A DNA stretch of 20,511 nucleotides, from assembly GCA_964409645.1 (NCBI GenBank), contig CAYPEK010000078.1, forward strand, positions 1-20,511, given 5' to 3'. Positions within the stretch are counted from its first letter, which is position 1. Each line of letters starts with the position of its first letter. The position numbers and the translations under genes are program-made. This stretch comes from CAYPEK01 sp964409645. Its GTDB lineage: Bacteria; UBP15; UBA6099. The notes below the pieces were generated by a model. That model searched no databases and was not told where the DNA came from. It saw nothing but the letters and a program-made list of their open reading frames with translations. Below are positions 6,996 to 14,289 of the stretch, piece by piece.

Positions 6996-8870
6996 TTGAA
7001 GATACCAATAGTCAGACTTTTCATCCTGATAGCGTTTGTTTTTGTTGTAATGTGCGTGAAAGATGTGCATGCGTCTGCAACGGCGGCGCGTGAGATTTTT
7101 GTTTCCGCGTCGGGAAGCGACTCGGGAGACGGGAGCGCAAAGTATCCGTTCGCCACTGTTGATAAAGCTAAAAAGCAACTCGACAAACTGGCGGCGTCCG
7201 GTTTCGCTGGCTCTGTCGTGGTCAGCCTAAGCGCGGGGACACACTATCTCGGGGCTCCGCTTGTTTTCACGGGCAAAGGAGGATATGCAAATGGGAAAAC
7301 GAAAGTGGTGTTCCGCGGCGATGCCGGCGGCGAAACAGTGATTTCAGGAGGCCGGAAAGTGACCGGCTGGCGGCGGGAGGGCGGAAACCTGTGGTCCGCG
7401 GATGTAAAAAGCATTCTTGCGGGGAAACGGAAGATGAGAAACCTGTACGGCATGAATGGGCGGCTGACCAGAAGCCGGGAGCCGAATGGAAAGAAATATT
7501 TCAAGATTGAAAATATTACGGATCAGGGAGCCGTTGTGACTCTTAAGCAACAACCGGATGCGGCGATTTCGCAGGATGACAGGGCGGAACTCGTTGTGCT
7601 TCAGAACTGGAGCATATCGAAGACGCTGATCGAACGGAGCGAAGCCGGGGACGCGAAAATATTGAGACTGGCTTTGAGCGCGGGTTTCACCGAACATTCG
7701 GCGCTTATCCCAAAAATCGGCATGTCGTGTTATCTCGAAAACTCGAAGTCGTTTCTGGACGAGGCGGGTGAATGGTATTTCGACGAGTCGGAGAGCAGGC
7801 TGTATTACTACGCGGGCGAAGGCGAGGACCCGAACTTGAGCGGGATTGTTGCGCCCGTGCTGGACAAGCTCGTGGTTGTGGCGGGCGCGGAGGGCGCGCC
7901 GGTGAGAAATATCACCTTTGAAAACATTTCTTTTGAGCACACGGATTTTATTTATGATTCGAGGAAGTATTCCGGGATTCAGGCGGGATTTTACACGAGG
8001 GAGAAACGCGACCCGATCTATTCGGAACCGGCGGCGATCGAGACCTCGTTCGCGGAGAACATAACTTTTTACAAATGCACGGTTTCTTACACGGGCGCCT
8101 CGGGTATAGGTTTCGGAAAAGGCACGAGGAAGAGCAGGGTGGAGGATTGCCGTTTATACGACATCGGCGGTAACGGGATAAACGTCGGCCACAGAATCGA
8201 TCACCAGACGGTTGCTCCGCAGGACAGCCGGCCGCTGATGAATCTTTCCGAGGATTGGGAGAAACCCGAATATGCGCCGCAGGACAATACTATAGCGCAC
8301 AACGATGTCGAGTATTGCGGGAAAGTGAACTTCGGTGCGGTGGGGATTTTCGCGGCATTTTCGCAGCGGACGTCGATATCGTCGAATGTTGTCGCGCACA
8401 TGCCTTATACGGGGATATCGGTGGGCTTCAGATGGAATCCGTCGGAGACGACGATCAGAGACAACACGATAGAATATAACCACATCTTCGACGTTATGAA
8501 TGTACTCGCGGACGGCGGCGGCATATATACGCTCGGCTATCAGCGCGGAACGGTGATCAGGAAGAACCTGATCCACGACGTTCACAGGTCGAAGCACACG
8601 TTCGGCGGCGCACCCAACAACGGCTTCTTTTTCGACGAAGGGACGACCGCGATATTCGTGGACGGCAACATTATATACGGGATACAGAAGAGCGTTCTTC
8701 CGCCTGAGGCGGAGCCGATTCGGTTTAACCAGACGAACTCGACAAGGCTTGCGTGGGGAACAAACTATCTCGGGATCAAACGCAGCAGCCCCGACTACCC
8801 GAAAGAGATCGAGAAGGAAATTCTCGAAAAAGCCGCTGTTGCTTCGGATGAGTCAGTGGAAACAAAATAA
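6996..8870 (+). CDS. Secreted right-handed beta-helix protein, probable glycoside hydrolase (GH141-like)
   Basis: 624 residues. A signal peptide (hydrophobic about 8-20, cleavage near VHASA) precedes the motif IFVSASGSDSGDGS...YPFATVDKA at about 34-58. This opening is typical of secreted parallel beta-helix enzymes that act on polysaccharides. The middle has a beta-sandwich insert, and from about 290 to 560 there are repeated beta-helix coils rich in Asn, Gly and Ile, such as NITFENISFEHTD and GGNGINVG. The overall layout resembles GH141 proteins (reported fucosidase and xylanase activities), but the substrate cannot be read from sequence. The TTG at 6996 is preferred because GGGAGGG lies 7 nt upstream and yields a clean signal peptide. 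The alternative GTG at 6978 lacks such a site. The gene is divergent from the GH38 mannosidase. Confidence 0.82.
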   Translation: MKIPIVRLFILIAFVFVVMCVKDVHASATAAREIFVSASGSDSGDGSAKYPFATVDKAKKQLDKLAASGFAGSVVVSLSAGTHYLGAPLVFTGKGGYANGKTKVVFRGDAGGETVISGGRKVTGWRREGGNLWSADVKSILAGKRKMRNLYGMNGRLTRSREPNGKKYFKIENITDQGAVVTLKQQPDAAISQDDRAELVVLQNWSISKTLIERSEAGDAKILRLALSAGFTEHSALIPKIGMSCYLENSKSFLDEAGEWYFDESESRLYYYAGEGEDPNLSGIVAPVLDKLVVVAGAEGAPVRNITFENISFEHTDFIYDSRKYSGIQAGFYTREKRDPIYSEPAAIETSFAENITFYKCTVSYTGASGIGFGKGTRKSRVEDCRLYDIGGNGINVGHRIDHQTVAPQDSRPLMNLSEDWEKPEYAPQDNTIAHNDVEYCGKVNFGAVGIFAAFSQRTSISSNVVAHMPYTGISVGFRWNPSETTIRDNTIEYNHIFDVMNVLADGGGIYTLGYQRGTVIRKNLIHDVHRSKHTFGGAPNNGFFFDEGTTAIFVDGNIIYGIQKSVLPPEAEPIRFNQTNSTRLAWGTNYLGIKRSSPDYPKEIEKEILEKAAVASDESVETK

Positions 8871-8908
8871 TAATTGCTCAGAGTGGCTGAAGTATTATCG
8901 ACTTGATG

Positions 8909-11900
8909 TTAATTTGAAGACAGGGCGCGGAATATCATACCTGACAGCTTTGAGAGTTGGAACGGTTTCTGTATGAATTCAACAGCGCCTTTTTTGAGCA
9001 ATTCGCTCGCTTTCCCTTCGACGCTGTATCCTGAACAGATGAACACTTTTGTTTCCGGCGACAGTTTTTTGATCTCGTCGAAAGTCCGCACGCCGTCCAT
9101 TTCGGGCATTATCATGTCGAGGAGAACCAGATCGACTGTTGTACTGTGTTTTTCAAATATCTCTTTTGCTTTGTAGCCGTTCGGCGCTTTGAGTATTCGA
9201 TGGCCGTCGGACTTCAGCGCCTCTTCGATCATCTGGAGGTAGTCCTCGTCGTCGTCGATGACGAGTATGGTGCCGGTTCGTGCCGCCGGGTCTTCGCGTC
9301 TTTCGGCCGTGTCGCCTGTTTCCTCGTTGTTTTTGCCCACCGGAAGATAGGCGGTAACTGTTGTCCCGTTGCCGGGATTGCTTTTCACGTCGATGTATCC
9401 GTTATGGCTGCGGATTATGCCGCCCGCGATAGATAACCCCAAGCCGGTTCCCTGTCCCTTGTCTTTTGTCGTGAAGAACGGCTCGAAAATCCTCGGGAGC
9501 ATGTGCTCGGGTATGCCTGTTCCGTTGTCGCTGATTGTCACTGCACAATAATCGCCGGGCGGGATTCTGACGATCGTTGACACATGCTGCCGTTCGAAAT
9601 GTACTGCCCGTGACTCAAGTATTAGCACTCCGTTCTCTTCCATGGCGTCGCAGGCGTTGAGGCAGATGTTCAAAATCGCCTGAGTTATCTGTGTGGCGTC
9701 CACCGACAGGTTGGGAATGGAGTCATCGAAGTCCGTTACTATGCGAACGCTTTTGAGGACGCTGACTTCGAGGATGTCCCTGATCTCGTTCATGATGGAA
9801 TTGATCGATACCGATTGAATGTCCAGTTTTTCTTTTCTTGAGAAAGAGAGAAGTTTTTGAACGAGGTCGCGAGCGCGTTTCGACGATTTGATTATGCGGT
9901 TCAGCCGCACCCGGTTGGGATCGTCTTCGTTCATCTTTCTGAGGGCCAGCTCTGTGTTTCCGATGATGGTGGCGACGATATTGTTGAAATCGTGCGCGAT
10001 GCCGCCCGCCAGCTGGCCGACCGCCTCCATCTTCTGCGACTGCAATAGCTGCTGCTGGAGCAGTTCCTTTTCCTCAGCATTCTTTTTCCATTCGGTGATA
10101 TCCCGTGCTATGCCCACGAGGCCGGTCGGCTTTCCGTCTTTGTCTTTGAGAACGGTTGTCGTCATGTATGTCGGGAACGTGGTTCCGTCCTTGCGAGCGT
10201 GCCCGACGTTTCCATAACAGGCCCCGAGGCCGATCACTTTCTCATTGAACGGGATGACGTCGCCCCGCATCTGTTCTTCCGTGTGAAATATGCTCAGATG
10301 TTTGCCGATCAGCTCTTCTCCTCGTTCGTAGCCGTGCATGTTTGCCCACGCCTTGTTGGCGAATATTATCATTCCGTCCATGTCGGCTATTGCTATGCCG
10401 TCTATTGTTTGCTGCACCGCCGTGCCGAGCCTGCGTATCTCGCTTTCCGCCTTCTTGAGTTCTGTGATGTCCTCAGATATGCCGAGCAGGTAAACGGGCT
10501 TGCCGGTCTTATCCATGATTGGGATTTTTTTGGTGCGGAGCAGTTTTACGCCGTTCTTCGCCGTGTGTATCGTCTCTTCCTCGATGTCTGCCATCCTGCC
10601 TGTTTCCAGCACTTCCCGGTCCTTTGCCGTAAAGAAATCCGCTTCTTCCTTCGTGAAGAGGTCGTAGGCGGTTTTCCCGATATGATCCACATTGTCCACG
10701 AATTCCAACCCGGTTCTATTTATGCTCACGAACCGCAGGTCGTCCGCGCTTTTTACAAAAATCATATTCGGTATGTTATCGACAATGCTGTTCAGAAAAT
10801 GCTCGTTGGCCCGCAGGTCTTCTTCGTTTTTCTTTCGTTCCGTGATGTCTTTTGTGATGCCGATGAAATAAACAGGGTCTCCCGCGTTGTTGTTGATTAT
10901 GCTCGCTGATGTTTCGACAGGAAATGTGGAACCGTCTTTTCTCAGGCATCGGTACTGAAAACCTTTGACGTTTTTTTGGTTGATCAGTGCTTTAATTTCA
11001 TTGGCGGCAATATTCAGGTCTTCCGGCGCCACCAAATCGAACACCGACGTTCCAACCAGTTCGTCTCTCGATTCATATCCGTGAAGAGTTGCCGTTGCGG
11101 AGCTGCATTCGACAATTTGTCCGTTCAAATCGATGATCGTAATGGCGTCAGGCGAGAAATCCAGAATTGCTTTGTACCGGTCTTCGCTCTTTTGACGGGC
11201 TTCCTCGGCTATTTTTCGGTCCGATATATCTTTAATCGCGCCTATGACGGATACGATCCTGTTTGTTTTCGAATCTATCACCGGCTTTGCGAATATGTTT
11301 ATCCATCGTTCTTTTCCATCGGCCAATAGCGTTCTGCATTCAAACGAGCCTTGCTCTCCCGACTCTATAACTTTCTTCATGAAAGACATCGCAGTGCTCA
11401 AGTCGTCCGGATGAAAAATCGACGTCCACGAGTCCACGCTTTTCACTTCTTCAAGCTTCCGGCCGGTAATGGCGTTATAGTTATCGGAAACTTCGCTGAG
11501 TACTATTCTCCCGTCCCGTCCGATGTCCACTTTAAACATATAATCGGTTGCGAGTTCCGTGATTGTTTTGTAACGCTCTTCGCTTCTTCGCAACGCTTCT
11601 TCGGCTTTTTTGTGCTCCGAGACGTCTATCATCGTGTGCGCCACGTAATCCGCGCTTTCGTTGCCGTCCAATATCGGCGTGCAGGTAACGAACCATGTTT
11701 TGCCCAGAGCTTCGATGTACATCTCTTCAGATTCGACTTTTTCTGAAAGCAGCAGCGATTCGAGAGGGCAGCCCGCGGGCGGCTTGTTCGAGTTGTGAAA
11801 CATTTCATAACACTTCTTGCCCGTCAATTCGCCGCCGGTTTTCTTCATCTCTTCCCGAAACGCTTTGTTTGCATAAACAATCCTGTGCTCGCGGTCGAGT

Positions 11901-11965
11901 ATTACCACCTGCGTATCGAGTGCGCGGTAAATGTTTTTCCAGTTCGGCTTATTATTTGTATCCAA
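8909..11965 (-). CDS. Soluble hybrid histidine kinase with five PAS domains and a C-terminal receiver
   Basis: 1018 residues with no membrane segment, so probably cytoplasmic. Five PAS domains lie at about 9-118, 125-252, 258-378, 385-503 and 507-626; most end in the linker signature (I/G)xxxDITE or a close variant. HisKA has His658 in GGIAHDFNN, the NtrB-like H-box. The HATPase has the N-box LNICLNACDAM, DNGTGIP and GQGTGLGLS. The receiver (about 898-1018) is intact, with acidic residues DDD at 904-906, phospho-acceptor Asp950 in LLDMIMPEMDG and Lys1000. Start: the TTG at 11965 directly follows an in-frame TGA, the next Met is residue 36 inside the first PAS, and only a weak GGTG lies upstream, so translation may be inefficient. 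No dedicated response regulator adjoins it. It converges on the beta-helix gene with 38 bp between stops. Confidence 0.93.
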   Translation of the reverse strand: MDTNNKPNWKNIYRALDTQVVILDREHRIVYANKAFREEMKKTGGELTGKKCYEMFHNSNKPPAGCPLESLLLSEKVESEEMYIEALGKTWFVTCTPILDGNESADYVAHTMIDVSEHKKAEEALRRSEERYKTITELATDYMFKVDIGRDGRIVLSEVSDNYNAITGRKLEEVKSVDSWTSIFHPDDLSTAMSFMKKVIESGEQGSFECRTLLADGKERWINIFAKPVIDSKTNRIVSVIGAIKDISDRKIAEEARQKSEDRYKAILDFSPDAITIIDLNGQIVECSSATATLHGYESRDELVGTSVFDLVAPEDLNIAANEIKALINQKNVKGFQYRCLRKDGSTFPVETSASIINNNAGDPVYFIGITKDITERKKNEEDLRANEHFLNSIVDNIPNMIFVKSADDLRFVSINRTGLEFVDNVDHIGKTAYDLFTKEEADFFTAKDREVLETGRMADIEEETIHTAKNGVKLLRTKKIPIMDKTGKPVYLLGISEDITELKKAESEIRRLGTAVQQTIDGIAIADMDGMIIFANKAWANMHGYERGEELIGKHLSIFHTEEQMRGDVIPFNEKVIGLGACYGNVGHARKDGTTFPTYMTTTVLKDKDGKPTGLVGIARDITEWKKNAEEKELLQQQLLQSQKMEAVGQLAGGIAHDFNNIVATIIGNTELALRKMNEDDPNRVRLNRIIKSSKRARDLVQKLLSFSRKEKLDIQSVSINSIMNEIRDILEVSVLKSVRIVTDFDDSIPNLSVDATQITQAILNICLNACDAMEENGVLILESRAVHFERQHVSTIVRIPPGDYCAVTISDNGTGIPEHMLPRIFEPFFTTKDKGQGTGLGLSIAGGIIRSHNGYIDVKSNPGNGTTVTAYLPVGKNNEETGDTAERREDPAARTGTILVIDDDEDYLQMIEEALKSDGHRILKAPNGYKAKEIFEKHSTTVDLVLLDMIMPEMDGVRTFDEIKKLSPETKVFICSGYSVEGKASELLKKGAVEFIQKPFQLSKLSGMIFRALSSN

Positions 11966-12041
11966 TCAGCACCACAATATGAATCTTAACTCTAAAATAA
12001 TTTGCAAATCCGTAATAACAATCAAGCCACATTTTATTTAT

Positions 12042-12070
12042 ATATTAGTCCATTAATCCTAAAAGGACAA
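12042..12070 (-). promoter_or_regulatory. Possible promoter of the five-PAS hybrid kinase
   Basis: TTGTCC (12065-12070) and TAATAT (12042-12047) are 17 bp apart on the minus strand, each matching 4 of 6 consensus bases. The leader would be about 70 nt. The whole 266-bp spacer 11966-12231 is AT-rich and holds the start signals of two divergent genes; I see no RNA gene or further ORF in it. Confidence 0.3.
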
Positions 12071-12231
12071 ACTTCATTACATGTCCGGCATTCTTGTCGA
12101 TTGAAAAAATGTTATTTCCACCGTGTCGATCCATCAATCTCAATTCCAAAAATGGTGGTTCCGATTCGATTGTTCGATTTGATCGTATAAAATAATATTA
12201 ATCGTAAGAGGGACGGAAAGGACACAACAAT

Positions 12232-12423
12232 ATGGAATGCGGCAAAGAAAAAATTAAGAAACAATGCACATGTACGTACGAGCCGTGCAGCAGGAAAGGG
12301 AAGTGCTGCGAATGCGTCGAGTATCACCGGAAGAACGGCGAGATTCCCGGCTGCTTTTTCGGCGCCGCCGCGGAGCGCACGTACGACCGCTCCATAGCAA
12401 GGTTCGTCCGCGACAAGGGTTGA
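12232..12423 (+). CDS. Small cysteine-rich protein, DUF6485-like
   Basis: 63 residues with eight cysteines (3, 12, 14, 19, 25, 26, 28, 41) and His32 in the pattern C-x-C-x4-C-x5-CC-x-C-x3-H-x8-C. It ends in ERTYDRSIARFVRDKG. From memory this pattern, including TYEPCSRKGKCCEC and TYDRSI, belongs to DUF6485, a small bacterial family of unknown function. The cysteines probably bind zinc or an iron-sulfur cluster (inference). The start is supported by AAGGA 9 nt before the ATG. The gene stands alone on the plus strand, convergent with the acetyltransferase gene. Confidence 0.8.
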   Translation: MECGKEKIKKQCTCTYEPCSRKGKCCECVEYHRKNGEIPGCFFGAAAERTYDRSIARFVRDKG

Positions 12424-12448
12424 ACGGCGTTTTGATGTCCTCTGCGGA

Positions 12449-13051
12449 TCAATCGACTTTTTTAGACATCCTGAAGAAATATTTTCTCTCGTCGAGATCG
12501 ATGTAATCTTTTTTAACGACTTCGAAACCGAGCTTTCCGTAAAGACGTATTGCGTCCTCGTGGTCTGTTTCCGTATCAAGCACCAGTCTTCGCGCGTCTT
12601 CGCTTTTCGCCGACTGTTCCCCTTCGGCGATCAGTTTCGACGCGATGCCTCTACCCCGGAACTCCGGAAAAACGGCTATGTTGCTGATGTAGTAATCTCC
12701 CTCAACAACGAAATCCATAAGCCGCCCGCTCCTGATGAAAAGCGTGAGCTTCGAGACAATGTCGAATCCCATTTCGAGGCAGAGTTGGAATCCGGTTGCG
12801 GCCTCCTGCGAGGTTTTCGCACGGTATCCGTAACTGAGCAGCATCCCCGCAATCTTTCCGTCTATTTCTGCGATCTTTGTGTGCTCGTGGCTGAAAAGGT
12901 TTTTCCGTCTCCGGAACATATTTGCCAGAGCTGCGCTTTCCGAGCTGCCGAAGAGGCTGACTAGAAAAGATGACGACATAAAAAGCAATTCGCTGAACGC
13001 TTTCGCGTCGTCCTGCGCTGCATTTCGGATTGTCACGTCTCTGTCCGTCAT
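12449..13051 (-). CDS. GNAT family N-acetyltransferase
   Basis: 200 residues. It transfers an acetyl group from acetyl-CoA to an unknown amine. Motif A, IAVFPEFRGRGIASKLI (125-141), carries the acetyl-CoA pyrophosphate-binding RGRG. Motif B, DTETDHEDAIRLYGKLGFE (159-177), is also typical. The first 110 residues are more variable and would form the acceptor site. The ATG at 13051 lies 20 bp behind the FecR-domain gene and lacks a clear Shine-Dalgarno, so translation may be coupled to that gene. No neighbour points to a substrate. Confidence 0.9.
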   Translation of the reverse strand: MTDRDVTIRNAAQDDAKAFSELLFMSSSFLVSLFGSSESAALANMFRRRKNLFSHEHTKIAEIDGKIAGMLLSYGYRAKTSQEAATGFQLCLEMGFDIVSKLTLFIRSGRLMDFVVEGDYYISNIAVFPEFRGRGIASKLIAEGEQSAKSEDARRLVLDTETDHEDAIRLYGKLGFEVVKKDYIDLDERKYFFRMSKKVD

Positions 13052-13071
13052 GATAATGTCTGACTTAACCG

Positions 13072-14166
13072 TTATTTGTTCTTTTTGCCCTTCTTGAATT
13101 TATTGCCTTGCGCGGGCGGTTTGTTATCCGCGGGTGGAGTGACTTCCGCGTCTGCTTTTCTTTTCTTCAAGCGCTTTTTCTTTTTCAGGGCTTTTTTCTC
13201 GAATTCGGCGAACGCGTTCTTCATCTCTTCTCTGTTTTTCAAGCCTCGCATTCTCTGCGCGAATTCTCTGACTTCATCGTCGGTCATGTCTCGCTCATCA
13301 ATTATACTCAATATTCTTTCCGCCTGCTCCGGGTTGATGCCTCTGCGGGTTAGTCTCACCACTTCCTTTACTTGGCCGGGCGGTATGTCGCCGCTTTTGA
13401 TCTGCTGCATCAGCGCGTTTTTTCGCGCCTCGGAAATCATCGATCTCTTAGTGGCGAGCACGGCTTCCGCTCCGTCATCCGCGAGTCCCTCGGCAACTGT
13501 CGGATCGTCTTCCTTTCGTGCTTTCGACATCTCACGCATCTTCCGCTCGATTCTTTCCCTGTTGATTTTCTCCGGTTTTCCGGGCCTGCCGCCACGGCCG
13601 ATCCGCGCCCCTTGGTCTTTGCCGATCCGCACCCGGCTTTCTCTTGCTTCCTGCGGAGAACCGAACTCCACCTCGCCGTCGAATACCGTCACGTCCGAGT
13701 CTTCGGTGTCAGGGTCTATCTCCACCATGAAATCGGTGCCGCGCACGCCCGCCACCGCGGTCGGCGTTTTCACTTCGAAGGTCGATCCTGCCGTGCCGAG
13801 CTTGTTTACATTTGAGCGAACTTTCCCGCTGTCGAGCGAAAATGACGCGTTCTGTTTTTCAGTCGCATCGTCTATCGTCACACCGCTTATAGTGAACATT
13901 GAGAGCGGCCCTATCAGCAGCGATGCGCCGTCCTCGAGCACTATTCTCGCTTTGCTGTTCGCGCCTGTTTTGATCGAATCGCCGACTTGAAGAGTCGCGT
14001 TCAGTTCGTACTTGCCCCAACTTGATTCATCGTTGTATTTTACTTTCACGTCGCCCTGCGCGTAGGATAGTACCGCGACATCTTCCGCCGCAAAGGCGCG
14101 GAGGCAGAAAAGGCACGCCGCCGCGCAGATGAGAAACGCAATAATCATTGGTTTTGTTCTTTTCAT
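13072..14166 (-). CDS. Secreted FecR-domain protein with a long charged C-terminus
   Basis: 364 residues. A signal peptide (about 1-26, cleavage near AFA-AED) is followed by a FecR domain (about 30-170) with the characteristic TPTAVAGVRGTDF at 135-147. In classical FecR proteins this domain senses or relays signals in the periplasm. Here there is no sigma factor or TonB receptor nearby, so the role is more likely structural or regulatory of another kind. Residues about 200-320 are highly charged and predicted helical; the last 45 are lysine-rich with a Pro-rich break (EVTPPADNKPPAQ). The ATG at 14166 is preferred over an upstream start at 14229 because GGGAG lies 5 nt before it and the signal peptide then begins at residue 1. 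The acetyltransferase follows after 20 bp. Confidence 0.85.
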   Translation of the reverse strand: MKRTKPMIIAFLICAAACLFCLRAFAAEDVAVLSYAQGDVKVKYNDESSWGKYELNATLQVGDSIKTGANSKARIVLEDGASLLIGPLSMFTISGVTIDDATEKQNASFSLDSGKVRSNVNKLGTAGSTFEVKTPTAVAGVRGTDFMVEIDPDTEDSDVTVFDGEVEFGSPQEARESRVRIGKDQGARIGRGGRPGKPEKINRERIERKMREMSKARKEDDPTVAEGLADDGAEAVLATKRSMISEARKNALMQQIKSGDIPPGQVKEVVRLTRRGINPEQAERILSIIDERDMTDDEVREFAQRMRGLKNREEMKNAFAEFEKKALKKKKRLKKRKADAEVTPPADNKPPAQGNKFKKGKKNK

Positions 14167-14183
14167 AACGACTCCCAAGCTAT

Positions 14184-14193
14184 GTGATATCAC
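14184..14193. promoter_or_regulatory. 10-bp perfect palindrome in the FecR-gene leader
   Basis: GTGATATCAC lies 17 bp upstream of the FecR-protein ATG, between the likely -10 and the ribosome site. It could be an operator, or chance. Confidence 0.2.
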
Positions 14194-14236
14194 TTTAGAT
14201 GCGAAAATGCGCAGCAGGTTAAAAACCAACTCGGAT

Positions 14237-14242
14237 ATTATA
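14237..14242 (-). promoter_or_regulatory. Possible -10 element of the FecR/acetyltransferase pair
   Basis: A perfect TATAAT on the minus strand, 70 bp before the FecR ATG and inside the 123-bp gap after the GH2 stop. No convincing -35 is visible at 16-18 bp. Confidence 0.3.
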
Positions 14243-14289
14243 ATCGATATTTGCTTTGTCCGCGAGTTCTGCTTCGGCCTTGTGACGGT

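Noticed and set aside
8871..8908. Bidirectional terminator between the convergent beta-helix and kinase genes
   Set aside because: The 38-bp gap holds no stable stem with a T-tract on either strand.
10199..10909. Open frame (236 residues) on the plus strand
   Set aside because: Antisense to the PAS domains of the hybrid kinase, without a ribosome site or family pattern.
12112..12579. Open frame (155 residues) on the minus strand
   Set aside because: It overlaps the end of the acetyltransferase and all of the DUF6485-like gene, both well supported; the product has no family pattern.
13076..13990. Long open frame (304 residues) on the plus strand
   Set aside because: It is the antisense shadow of the FecR-domain gene, which has a signal peptide, a ribosome site and the FecR motif; the antisense product is low-complexity Phe/Ser/Arg.
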